Source of the DNA: JBDLRH01 sp039800165
GTDB lineage: Bacteria; Pseudomonadota; Gammaproteobacteria; Burkholderiales; Burkholderiaceae_C
Reading direction: 5' to 3'
Length of the DNA: 53,774 nucleotides
Assembly: GCA_039800165.1 (NCBI GenBank)
Contig: JBDLRH010000025.1
Span: forward strand, 1-53,774
This document shows, one piece after another, positions 8,122 to 19,605 of this stretch. How positions within the stretch are numbered: the stretch's first letter is position 1; every line of letters starts with the position of its first letter. The notes beneath the pieces are model-generated. The model was given only the letters and a program-made list of their open reading frames with translations. It searched no databases and had not been told where the DNA came from. Both the position numbers and the translations under genes were made by a program.

Positions 8122-9324
8122 CTAGTCGGTGCCGCGCCCGCGGCGAGACGCCGGTGCGCCGAGTTTGCGGTAGATGGTGGCGCGGCTGATGCCCAGCCGC
8201 CGCGCCGCTTCCATCACGTTGCCCTGCGCGTCGCGCACGGCCTTGCGGATCAGCTCCACCTCGATGTCCTTGAGCGGCACCCGCTCGGCCTGGCCGACCT
8301 GCGCGGTGGCGGCCTCGCCCTGCCGCCGGGGCAGCGCCATCAGCCGCAGGCCCGACCACAGCGGCACTTCCAGCGGCTGGCCCAGCCGCAACGAATCGAA
8401 CAGGCCTTCCCACGGCATGGCGAACAGCTCGCTGGCGTGCACCGGGCCGTGCGGCAAGGCGGTGAGGGCCGACACCATCTGCCGCGCCACCGCATTGGCG
8501 CCGGTCACCCAGCCATCGGCATTCAGGCAGGCCAGGCCGTCGGAGTCGCTGCCCAGCGGATGGCCGGGCCAGTTCAGCCGCAGCAGCAGGGCGTGCGGTT
8601 GCGCCAGCAGCAGCGCGTTTTCGATGCTGCGTGCCGACTGCAGCGCCAGGTGCTGCAGCTCGGGGCGCTCTTGCGTCTCGATGCCGGTGAGGTCCAGCAT
8701 GCCGATGCAGCGGCCGTCGGGCCCGAACAGCGGTGCGCCGGCGCAGCTGTACACGCTGGTCGCGTCAAAGAAGTGCTCGCCGCGGTGCAGCCACACGGGT
8801 GCTTGTTCATGCAGCACTGCGCCGATGGCGGTGGTGCCCACGCTGCGCTCGGACAGGTCCACCCCCACGCGGGTGATCAGGCTGGCGCGGCGGTCGCTGC
8901 GGTCGATGGCGCCATGGCTGTCGACCACGATGCCCTGCGCGTCGGTCAGGATGGCGAAGTAGCGGGTGCTGGCAATCGCGCGCGCCAGGCGTTGCAGCGC
9001 CGGCTGCGCCGCGGTCACCAGCGCGTGGCTGGCCTCCAGCGTGCGGCGCCGCGCGGCGTCGGTCACCAGGTCAAAGCCCACCGGGTCGCCCGGTCGCTGG
9101 CCGCTGCTCAGGCAGCGCTGCCATGAGCGCTCGAGCCAGGGGCGCTGCGGCCAGGCCGGCAGCGCCAGGTCGCCCAGGCTGCGGCCCTCGTGCATGACCG
9201 CGCGGCGGGCGGCATCGATCTGGCGCAGCCGCTCGGCGGCGCCGGCGCCGGGCGAGCCGGCGGCCACGCCCGCCGCGCCCGCGTGGCGGCCGGCTGGGTT
9301 CGGTGCAGAAGGCGTGCGGTTCAT
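8122..9324 (-). CDS. GAF and Fis-type HTH transcriptional regulator, AcoR-like but lacking the AAA+ domain
   Basis: A regulator of about 400 residues. The N-terminal part WLERSWQRCL resembles AcoR/DhaR-family activators. A GAF-type sensory domain follows (about 100-245, with ILTDAQGIVVDSHG, GVDLSERSVGTTAIG and APLFGPDGRCIGMLDLTG). The C-terminus VEAARRLGISRATIYRKLG (with preceding Met) is a Fis-like helix-turn-helix. The sigma-54 AAA+ module with GAFTGA and Walker motifs, which normally sits between them, is missing. It therefore cannot drive sigma-54 promoters itself and more likely works as a DNA-binding activator or repressor. It is divergent from coxSLM, the usual place for a pathway regulator. 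Start ATG 9324 is preferred; ATG 9366 is also in frame. Confidence 0.82.
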   Translation of the reverse strand: MNRTPSAPNPAGRHAGAAGVAAGSPGAGAAERLRQIDAARRAVMHEGRSLGDLALPAWPQRPWLERSWQRCLSSGQRPGDPVGFDLVTDAARRRTLEASHALVTAAQPALQRLARAIASTRYFAILTDAQGIVVDSHGAIDRSDRRASLITRVGVDLSERSVGTTAIGAVLHEQAPVWLHRGEHFFDATSVYSCAGAPLFGPDGRCIGMLDLTGIETQERPELQHLALQSARSIENALLLAQPHALLLRLNWPGHPLGSDSDGLACLNADGWVTGANAVARQMVSALTALPHGPVHASELFAMPWEGLFDSLRLGQPLEVPLWSGLRLMALPRRQGEAATAQVGQAERVPLKDIEVELIRKAVRDAQGNVMEAARRLGISRATIYRKLGAPASRRGRGTD

Positions 9325-9387
9325 GGTGTGACTACGCGGGGGCGGCAAGGCCCGTTCGCAACCCATTGTTGCATTTTGAGAATTTCG

Positions 9388-9401
9388 GGTCCGATCGGGC
9401 C
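9388..9401. promoter_or_regulatory. Near-palindrome, candidate operator between the regulator and coxS
   Basis: GGTCCGATCGGGCC is a 14-bp inverted repeat with one mismatch, lying in the 176-bp gap between the divergent regulator gene and coxS. A Fis-type HTH dimer could bind it. No sigma-54 -24/-12 element is visible in this gap. Assignment as an operator is inference. Confidence 0.35.
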
Positions 9402-9500
9402 GGCACTAGGGTTTTCGATGATGGGGGGGAGGGGGGCTCACGCCGAACAATCCGTTTCCCCTGGCTTGGTCCACTTACGTTTTTTTCAGGAGGCAGTCTC

Positions 9501-9968
9501 ATGCAGGTTCAGCTCAAGGTCAACGGCAAGCCCGCCACCGTTGATGTCGCCCCCAACACCTTGCTCGTGCAGGCCCTGCGCGAGGAACTCCGCCTGACCG
9601 GCACCCATGTCGGCTGCGACACCGCCCAGTGCGGTGCCTGCACCGTGCTGGTCAACGGCCGCGCGATCAAGTCGTGCAACACCCTGGCCGCCCAGCACCC
9701 GGGCGCCGAGGTCACCACCATTGAGGGGGTGGCTGCCGCCGACGGCACCATGCACCCGATGCAGCAGGCCTTCAAGGACTGCCACGGCCTGCAGTGCGGC
9801 TTTTGCACCACCGGCATGGTGATGAGCGCCATCGACCTGGTGAAGAACAACCCCAAGGCCGGCGAAGCGCAGATCCGCGAACTGCTCGAGGGCAACCTGT
9901 GCCGCTGCACCGGTTACCAGAACATCGTCAAGGCCGTCCAGCAGGGCCAGGCCGCGATGGCCGCCTGA
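9501..9968 (+). CDS. coxS: Molybdenum hydroxylase small subunit, two [2Fe-2S] clusters (CoxS type)
   Basis: A 155-residue electron-transfer subunit of a xanthine-oxidase-family enzyme. The plant-ferredoxin-type cluster ligands are C39, C44, C47 and C59 (GCDTAQCGAC). The second cluster uses C99, C102, C134 and C136 (LQCGFCTTGM and NLCRCTGYQN). The length is normal for the family. It passes electrons from the molybdenum centre in CoxL to FAD in CoxM. A strong AGGAGG at 9488-9493, seven bases before the ATG, suggests high expression. The order here is S-L-M, not the M-S-L order of classical CO dehydrogenase operons. Confidence 0.95.
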   Translation: MQVQLKVNGKPATVDVAPNTLLVQALREELRLTGTHVGCDTAQCGACTVLVNGRAIKSCNTLAAQHPGAEVTTIEGVAAADGTMHPMQQAFKDCHGLQCGFCTTGMVMSAIDLVKNNPKAGEAQIRELLEGNLCRCTGYQNIVKAVQQGQAAMAA

Positions 9969-10002
9969 TATCCATCACCGCACAACGCACAGGAGTTCAC
10001 AC

Positions 10003-12375
<2,373 letters not shown>

Positions 12376-12402
12376 TTGGCAGCACAAGAAGGAGAAACGC
12401 AC

Positions 12403-13194
12403 ATGTACGCATTCACCCTGGATCGTCCCGCCTCGCTGGCGGATGCCGGCAAGGCCGCTGCCGCAGGCGGCAAGCCGCTGGCCGGCGGGCAGACCCTGCT
12501 GGCTTCGATGAAGCTGCGCCTGGCCAACCCCGAGAAGCTGGTGGACCTGGGCGCCGTTGGCGAACTGGCCGGCATCCGCAAGGATGGCAACGCCATCGTC
12601 ATCGGCGCGATGACCCGCCACGCCGATGTGGCGCGCAACGCCGACGTGCTGGCCGCGATTCCGGCGCTGGCCGACCTGGCTGGCCAGATCGGCGACCGCC
12701 AGGTGCGCGCGATGGGCACGCTGGGCGGATCGGTGGCCAACAACGACCCCGCCGCCTGCTACCCCAGCGCGGTGCTGGGCCTGGGCGCCACGGTGCACAC
12801 CACCAAGCGCAAGATTGCCGCGGACGACTTCTTCCAGGGCATGTTCACCACCGCGCTGGAAGACGGCGAGCTGATCACCGCGATCAGCTTCCCCATCCCC
12901 AAGCGTGCGGCCTACATCAAGTTCAAGCAGCCGGCGTCGCGCTTTGCGCTGATCGGCGTGTTTGTGGCGCAGACCGATGCCGGCGTGCGCGTGGCGGTCA
13001 CCGGGGGCGGCAACGGCGTGTTCCGCCATGCCGGCCTCGAGGCGGCGCTCAAGGGCGACTTCAGCGCCAAGGCGGCTGCCGGTGTGAAGGTCAGCGCCGA
13101 TGGCCTGGCCAGCGACCTGCATGCATCGGCCGCGTACCGCGCCAACCTGATCAGCGTGATGACGCAGCGCGCGGTGACCAAGGCGCTGGGCTGA
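12403..13194 (+). CDS. coxM: Molybdenum hydroxylase FAD subunit (CoxM type)
   Basis: A 263-residue flavoprotein subunit that receives electrons from the CoxS iron-sulfur clusters. The two FAD-binding signatures are AGGQTLLASMKLRLA (27-41) and TLGGSVANNDPAA (106-118). Length and C-terminal FAD_binding_5/CO_deh_flav_C layout fit the family. The start at 12403 is set by AAGGAG at 12389-12394; an upstream in-frame TTG is unlikely. It is 27 bp after coxL, in the same operon, and is followed by a terminator hairpin before coxD. Confidence 0.94.
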   Translation: MYAFTLDRPASLADAGKAAAAGGKPLAGGQTLLASMKLRLANPEKLVDLGAVGELAGIRKDGNAIVIGAMTRHADVARNADVLAAIPALADLAGQIGDRQVRAMGTLGGSVANNDPAACYPSAVLGLGATVHTTKRKIAADDFFQGMFTTALEDGELITAISFPIPKRAAYIKFKQPASRFALIGVFVAQTDAGVRVAVTGGGNGVFRHAGLEAALKGDFSAKAAAGVKVSADGLASDLHASAAYRANLISVMTQRAVTKALG

Positions 13195-13230
13195 TCGGCC
13201 CGGCGACTACACTCGCGCACTTCTGTCGGA

Positions 13231-13261
13231 GGGCTCCGGACCATCAAGCCGGGGCCCTTTT
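13231..13261 (+). terminator. Hairpin with T-tract between coxM and coxD
   Basis: GGGCTCCGG and CCGGGGCCC pair in a 9-bp stem (one T-G pair) around a 9-base loop, then TTTT. It can end the coxSLM transcript. A TACACT element at 13207-13212 lies only about 20 bases upstream, so the hairpin could also attenuate a promoter for coxD. Confidence 0.6.
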
Positions 13262-13278
13262 CCTTTCCTGCTGAGCCC

Positions 13279-14262
<984 letters not shown>

Positions 14263-14308
14263 GCGGCGCTGATGCCCGCACGCGCAACAGCCGCACCGGT
14301 TTGATTGC

Positions 14309-15502
14309 ATGCAGCTCGGAGACGCCCGCACCGGCAAGCTGGCCGACAACATCGCCGGCTTTGGCCGCGCGCTGCGCCGCGCCGGCGTGCGGGTGGACAG
14401 TGCACGCGTTTCGCTGGCACAGCAGGCGGCGCTGACGGTGGGCGTGGAAAGCCGCCCCGACCTGAGCGCCGCGCTCGAGGCAGTGATGATCAGCCGTGAG
14501 CAGGACCGCATGGTGTTTCGCGAGCTCTTCGACGCCTACTTCCGCAACCCGGACGTGGCCAACAAGCTGCTGTCGCAGTTGCTGCCCAGCGCCGAGGGCA
14601 AGGCCGAGCCGAGCAAGCGTCGCCCGCGGGTGCGCGAGGCGTTGTCGCCACAGCGCGGCTACGGCCAGCAAGCGCCACGGCCGCCCGAAAAGGAGATCGA
14701 GTTCGACGCGGCGATGACCGCCAGCCAGATGCAGCGCCTGAAGCACGCCGACTTCGGCGCCTTGAGCGCCAGCGAATACCGCCTGGTCGAGCGGCTGGCG
14801 CGCGATGTGGCGCTGCCGGTGCCGCGCATCGCCTCGCGCCGGGTGCGCCCGGGCATGCGGGGCGCGCGCATGCACTGGGCCGGCGTGATGCGCCATGCCG
14901 CGCGCTCGGGCGGCGAGGTGATGACGCTGCGCCGCCTCGAGCGGCGCGAGCAGCCGCTGCCGCTGCTGGTGCTGGTGGATGTGTCGGGCTCGATGGAGCG
15001 CTACGCGCGCCTGCTGCTGGCCTTTTTGCATGCGGCCACGCGCCAGATCGGCGGGCAGCGCACGCGGCGCGATGTGTTCGCCTTCGGCACGCACCTGACC
15101 GAGCTCACGCCGGCCTTCCGGCTGGCCGACACCGACGACATGCTGGCGGCAGCCAGCGCGCTGATCGACGACTACGCAGGCGGCACGCGGCTGGGCGCGT
15201 CTTTGGCCACGCTGCGCGAGCACCATGCGCGCCGTCTGGTCGGCCGCCGCACCCTGGTGCTGCTGATCACCGACGGCCTGGACACCGGCGAGCCCGACGA
15301 CCTGTCGCGCGAGCTCGACTGGCTCAAGCGCCGCAGCCGCCGCCTGCTGTGGCTCAATCCGCTGCTGCGCTTTGACGGCTATGCACCGCTGGCGCGCGGC
15401 GCAAGCATGCTGCACCGCCACGCCGACGGCATGCTGGCGGTGCACAACCTCACCCGGCTGGAAGAGCTGGCCGGCAGCCTGGCCGCACTGATGCGGCGCT
15501 AG
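14309..15502 (+). CDS. coxE: VWA-domain protein CoxE
   Basis: A 397-residue protein with a C-terminal von Willebrand A domain. The metal-ion-dependent adhesion site DVSGSM is at 224-229, a further loop TDGLDTGEP lies around 321, and the N-terminal half is helical and Arg-rich. CoxE proteins pair with the MoxR ATPase as a metal-chelatase-like maturation complex, much as magnesium chelatase pairs an AAA+ subunit with a VWA subunit. It is directly after coxD in the same direction. Annotation as a maturation factor comes from family knowledge; nothing in the sequence shows the client directly. Confidence 0.92.
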   Translation: MQLGDARTGKLADNIAGFGRALRRAGVRVDSARVSLAQQAALTVGVESRPDLSAALEAVMISREQDRMVFRELFDAYFRNPDVANKLLSQLLPSAEGKAEPSKRRPRVREALSPQRGYGQQAPRPPEKEIEFDAAMTASQMQRLKHADFGALSASEYRLVERLARDVALPVPRIASRRVRPGMRGARMHWAGVMRHAARSGGEVMTLRRLERREQPLPLLVLVDVSGSMERYARLLLAFLHAATRQIGGQRTRRDVFAFGTHLTELTPAFRLADTDDMLAAASALIDDYAGGTRLGASLATLREHHARRLVGRRTLVLLITDGLDTGEPDDLSRELDWLKRRSRRLLWLNPLLRFDGYAPLARGASMLHRHADGMLAVHNLTRLEELAGSLAALMRR

Positions 15503-15586
15503 CCCGCACGCACCGTACCTGCAAGCGCCGAAAACCGCTCAACCCTGAACCCCACTTTCCGATTTCGCACTTCAAAGGACCCGACC

Positions 15587-16189
15587 ATGGACATGCAAGG
15601 CCAACGCGCCCTCGCCGTCACCCAGCAGCAGGCGTGGGATGCGCTCAACAACCCCGAAGTGCTCAAGGCCTGCATCCCCGGCTGCGAGAAGGTCGAGGCC
15701 ACCGGCGAGAACCAGTTTGCGGTGGGCGTAGCGGTGAAGATCGGCCCGGTGTCGGCCAAGTTCGCCGGCAAGATCGCGCTGAGCGACATCCACCCGCCGC
15801 ACAGCTACAAGCTCAGCTTTGACGGGCAGGGCGGCGCGGCCGGCTTCGGCAAGGGCAGCTCCGAGGTGAAGCTGGTGCCGCAGGGCAGCGGCTGCGAACT
15901 GTCGTACACGGTGCATGCGCAGGTGGGCGGCAAGATCGCGCAGATGGGCCAGCGCCTGATCGACGGCGTAGCCAAGAACATGGCCGAAGACTTCTTCAAG
16001 CGCTTTGACAACGAGATGCAGCGCCGCCACCCCGAAGCCTATGCCGCGCAGGCCAGCGCGCAAGCAGCGGCTGCAGAGGGTGCGGCAGCGGCAGCGGCGC
16101 CGGCAGAAGCCAAGAAGGGCGGCGTTGCGCCCTGGGTGTGGGTGGCCGGTGCGGTGGTGGTGCTGGCGCTGTACCTGGCCACGCGCTGA
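15587..16189 (+). CDS. coxG: CoxG-like SRPBCC protein with C-terminal membrane anchor
   Basis: A 200-residue protein. Residues 1-145 are a START/SRPBCC-fold CoxG domain (AWDALNNPEVLKACIPGCEK, GFGKGSSEVKLVPQGSGCEL). An Ala-rich linker leads to a single transmembrane helix near 180-198 (PWVWVAGAVVVLALYLATR). CoxG is known to recruit CO dehydrogenase to the membrane and to assist respiratory-quinone transport, so here it probably anchors the hydroxylase at the inner membrane to feed electrons into respiration. AAAGGA precedes the ATG. It follows coxE after 84 bp. Confidence 0.92.
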   Translation: MDMQGQRALAVTQQQAWDALNNPEVLKACIPGCEKVEATGENQFAVGVAVKIGPVSAKFAGKIALSDIHPPHSYKLSFDGQGGAAGFGKGSSEVKLVPQGSGCELSYTVHAQVGGKIAQMGQRLIDGVAKNMAEDFFKRFDNEMQRRHPEAYAAQASAQAAAAEGAAAAAAPAEAKKGGVAPWVWVAGAVVVLALYLATR

Positions 16190-16296
16190 ACGACAGCCCG
16201 ACCTGCAACGTCGTGCGATCCGCGGGCGTTGCAGTGCAGTGTGATGCAAGGGTGTTCAGTGCGCACTAGCATCCTGCGGACATCTCTCTTGCAGCC

Positions 16297-18456
16297 ATGT
16301 ACCTCACACAACTCCGACTTTTCGGCCTCGCCACGACCAGCGCGCTAGGGCTTGGCCTTAATTCGCCGGCCTTGGGCGCCCAGCCGCTGCAGCCGACGCA
16401 GGCCCCGCCGCCGGCCGAAGCGCGCCTGAGCCCGGTCACCGTGACCGTGACGCGTGGCGTCGAGCAGCGCAGCTTTGACACGCCGGCCTCGGTGGACGTG
16501 ATTGACGCCAGCGCGCTGCGCGACGCGCAGCTGCAGGTCAACCTGTCCGAGACGCTGTCGCGCGTGCCCGGCATCGTGGCGCTGAACCGCCAGAACTATG
16601 CGCAGGACCTGCAGATCTCTTCGCGCGGCTTTGGCGCGCGTGCCACCTTCGGCGTGCGCGGCATCCGCCTGTACGCCGACGGCGTGCCGGCCAGCGGCCC
16701 CGATGGCCAGGGCCAGGTGTCGCATTTCGATCTGGCATCGGCCGCGCGCGTGGAAGTGCTGCGCGGTCCGTTTTCTGCGCTGTACGGCAACTCGTCGGGC
16801 GGCGTCATCAGCATCGTCACCGAAGACCCGGGTCCGCGCCCGGTGGCCGATATCGCGCTGGCCTTCGGCAGCGACGGCGTGCAGCGCCAGGGCCTGAAGC
16901 TCGGCGGCACGCAGGGCGCGCTGCAGTACCAGATCAGCGCCAGCCACTTCAGCACCGACGGCTCGCGCGACCATTCCGCGGCGATGCGCAACAGCTTCAA
17001 CGGCAAGTTCCGCTACCAGTTGCAGCCCGACAGCCGCATCACGGTGGTGATCAACAGCATGCGCATGCCCGACACCGAAGACCCGCTGGGCCTCACGCGT
17101 GCCGAGTTGCTGGCCAACCCGAAGCAGGCCACCGCGGTGGCGCTGAGCTTCAACACCCGCAAGTCGGTGTCGCAGGACCAGGTGGGCGTGGTGTGGGACC
17201 ACCGCCTGTCGCAAGCCGATGCGCTGCAGCTCACCATGTACGGCGGCGAACGCTCCACGGTGCAGTTCCAGTCGATTCCGGTGGCCGTGCAGGGCGCTGC
17301 CACCCATCCGGGCGGCGTGATCGATCTGGCGCGCGAGTACCGCGGCATCGATGCGCGCTGGATTCGCCGCGACCGCCTGCTCGATCGGCCCGTGACGCTG
17401 ACCGCAGGTTTTGCGATCGATGAACTCGACGAACAACGCCGCGGCTTCCAGAACTTCACCGGCAGCGGCACCGCACAGGTGCTGGGCGTGCGCGGCAACC
17501 TGCGCCGCGATGAAGCCAACACCGTGCGCAACAGCGACCAGTACCTGCAGGCCGAGGTGTCGCTGTCCGACCGCTGGCGCGCGATGGCCGGCGTGCGCCA
17601 CTCCACCGTGCGCTTCCGCTCCAGGGACCAGTACATCGTCACCGGTAACGGCGACGACAGCGGGTCGGCCGAGCATTCAGCCACCACGCCAGCGCTGGGC
17701 CTGGTGTTCCATGCCAGCGATGCTGTCAATGTGTACGCTGCGGCAGGCCGCGGCTTCGAGACGCCGACCTTCAATGAACTGGCCTACCGCCCGGGCAGCG
17801 CCACCGGGCTGAACTTCGGCCTGCGCCCGGCGCGCAGCCGGCAGTTCGAGCTGGGCGTGAAGGCCGAACTTGGCGCGAACTGGCGCACCAACCTGGCGCT
17901 GTTCCAGGCCAGCACCCGCGACGAAATTGCGGTGTTGTCCAACACCGGCGGGCGCAGCGTGTTCCAGAACGTGGGCCGCACCACCCGCCGCGGTGTCGAG
18001 GTCTCGCTCAGTGGTCGCTGGGGGCGGGGCTGGTCCACCCACTGGGCGCTGTCGACGATCCGCGCCACCTTTGATGACGGCTTCACCTCGGGCACGAATG
18101 CGGTGGCCGCGGGCAACCGTATCCCCGGCATTCCTCGCGCCAACGCCTATGGCGAGGTGGCGTGGGAGCACACCCCATGGGGCCTGAAGACTGCGCTGGA
18201 ATGGCGCGGCACCGGCCGCATCTTCGTGAACGACACCAACACCGATTCGGTGGCCGGCAACGGCATCTTCAGCCTGCGCGCGTCGCTGCAGCAGAAGGCC
18301 GGCGCGTGGACAGTGTCGGAATTCGTGCGCGTGGACAATCTGGCCGATCGCGGGTATGTTGGTTCGGTGATCGTCAACGAGGGCAACAGCCGCTTCTTCG
18401 AGCCGGCGCCGGGCCGCACCTGGCTGATCGGCATCAACGCGCGGCACGCGTTCTGA
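16297..18456 (+). CDS. TonB-dependent outer-membrane receptor
   Basis: A 719-residue outer-membrane receptor with a signal peptide (about 1-28, ending ALGAQ), a probable TonB box near 46-52 (PVTVTVT), a plug domain (LSETLSRVPGIVALNR, SRGFGARATFGVRGIRLYAD, VEVLRGPFSALYGNSSGG) and a C-terminal beta-barrel ending in Phe, as expected for outer-membrane insertion. It imports a scarce ligand using TonB energy. The family includes many ferric-siderophore receptors, but the ligand cannot be read from sequence. Its place inside a molybdenum-hydroxylase cluster, between coxG and xdhC, raises the possibility that it imports the enzyme's substrate or a metal chelate. Confidence 0.93.
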   Translation: MYLTQLRLFGLATTSALGLGLNSPALGAQPLQPTQAPPPAEARLSPVTVTVTRGVEQRSFDTPASVDVIDASALRDAQLQVNLSETLSRVPGIVALNRQNYAQDLQISSRGFGARATFGVRGIRLYADGVPASGPDGQGQVSHFDLASAARVEVLRGPFSALYGNSSGGVISIVTEDPGPRPVADIALAFGSDGVQRQGLKLGGTQGALQYQISASHFSTDGSRDHSAAMRNSFNGKFRYQLQPDSRITVVINSMRMPDTEDPLGLTRAELLANPKQATAVALSFNTRKSVSQDQVGVVWDHRLSQADALQLTMYGGERSTVQFQSIPVAVQGAATHPGGVIDLAREYRGIDARWIRRDRLLDRPVTLTAGFAIDELDEQRRGFQNFTGSGTAQVLGVRGNLRRDEANTVRNSDQYLQAEVSLSDRWRAMAGVRHSTVRFRSRDQYIVTGNGDDSGSAEHSATTPALGLVFHASDAVNVYAAAGRGFETPTFNELAYRPGSATGLNFGLRPARSRQFELGVKAELGANWRTNLALFQASTRDEIAVLSNTGGRSVFQNVGRTTRRGVEVSLSGRWGRGWSTHWALSTIRATFDDGFTSGTNAVAAGNRIPGIPRANAYGEVAWEHTPWGLKTALEWRGTGRIFVNDTNTDSVAGNGIFSLRASLQQKAGAWTVSEFVRVDNLADRGYVGSVIVNEGNSRFFEPAPGRTWLIGINARHAF

Positions 18457-18497
18457 CGCATCGTCAGGCCAGCAGCCGGCAGGGGGTACACAACAAC

Positions 18498-19589
18498 ATG
18501 GAAAACATCGATGTCATGGTGCTTCGCACGCTGCGCGACTGGCGCGCGGCGGGCAAGCGCGCGCTGCTGGCCACCGTGGTGCGCACCTGGGGGTCTTCGC
18601 CGCGGCCGATCGGCTCGATCATGGCGCTGTGCGAAGACGGCGCGGTGGTCGGTTCGGTCTCGGGCGGCTGCATCGAGGACGACCTGATCTACCGCTTCAC
18701 CCGTGCGTACTCGGCCGGGCCTGATGGCAAGACCGCCGACGGCGAGCAGCATGAGATCCCCAGCGGCGCGCCGGGCTTCGTGAAGTACGGCATCAGCGCC
18801 GACGAGGCGCATCGATTCGGCTTGCCCTGCGGCGGCACGCTGGAGCTGCTGCTGGAATACGACCCCGACGCGCAGGCGCTGCAAGACCTGGTGCGTGCAC
18901 TGGAGGGCGGGCAGCTGATGCGCCGTACCGTGCGCCTGGCCGACGGCGCGGTGACGCAGGTGCCGGCGGATGCGCCGCAGGAGCTGTCGGTGTCCGACAC
19001 CGAGCTCGTCAACACCTTCGGCCCCGAGTACCGCATGCTGCTGATCGGTGCGGGGCAGCTCACCGAGTACCTGGCCACCATGGCGCTGTTCAACGGCTTT
19101 GCGGTGACGGTGTGCGACCCGCGCGAGGAATACCGCGGCGCGTGGAGCGTGCCGGCCGCACGGGTGGTGGCCGACATGCCCGATGACGTCGTCACCGCCT
19201 TCAAGCCCGACCGGCGCAGCTGCGTGGTGGCGTTGACGCACGACCCCAAGCTCGATGACCTGGCGCTGCTCGAGGCGCTCAAGACCGACGCGTTCTATGT
19301 GGGCGCCATCGGCAGCCGCCGCAACAACGACGCACGCCATCAGCGCATGATCGAGCACTTCGAGCAGACCGAAGCGAGCCTCAAGCGCCTGCGCGGGCCG
19401 ATCGGCATCTACATCGGCAGCAAGACGCCGGCCGAGATCGCGGTCAGCGTGATGGCTGAAATCCTGGCGGTGAAGAACGGCGTGACCCTGCCGCGCGACA
19501 TGGAAGTGGCGCAGGCCAAGAATGTGCGCGAGATCGCACACAACGACCCGGGCGTGTTGATTTGCGGGGTGCCGCGCAAGGCCGCCTGA
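18498..19589 (+). CDS. xdhC: XdhC/CoxI-family molybdenum-enzyme maturation protein
   Basis: A 363-residue protein with the two XdhC domains. The N-terminal part has WGSSPRPIGSIMAL and GSVSGGCIEDDL (Cys58), and a C-terminal Rossmann-like part has LLIGAGQLTEYLA, CDPREEYRG and FYVGAIGSRRNNDARH. XdhC proteins bind molybdenum cofactor, present it to a sulfurase for the terminal sulfido ligand and pass it to the apo-hydroxylase. It is therefore the probable cofactor-loading factor for CoxSLM. The reading frame is open further upstream, but ATG 18498 begins the conserved domain and lies just after the receptor gene. It converges on dctM, 16 bp away. Confidence 0.93.
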   Translation: MENIDVMVLRTLRDWRAAGKRALLATVVRTWGSSPRPIGSIMALCEDGAVVGSVSGGCIEDDLIYRFTRAYSAGPDGKTADGEQHEIPSGAPGFVKYGISADEAHRFGLPCGGTLELLLEYDPDAQALQDLVRALEGGQLMRRTVRLADGAVTQVPADAPQELSVSDTELVNTFGPEYRMLLIGAGQLTEYLATMALFNGFAVTVCDPREEYRGAWSVPAARVVADMPDDVVTAFKPDRRSCVVALTHDPKLDDLALLEALKTDAFYVGAIGSRRNNDARHQRMIEHFEQTEASLKRLRGPIGIYIGSKTPAEIAVSVMAEILAVKNGVTLPRDMEVAQAKNVREIAHNDPGVLICGVPRKAA

Positions 19590-19605
19590 GCCCTGGCGCG
19601 GGCGA

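Noticed and set aside
9367..9500. Sigma-54 promoter before coxS
   Set aside because: No GG-N10-GC pair with suitable flanks was found, and the adjacent regulator lacks the AAA+ domain.
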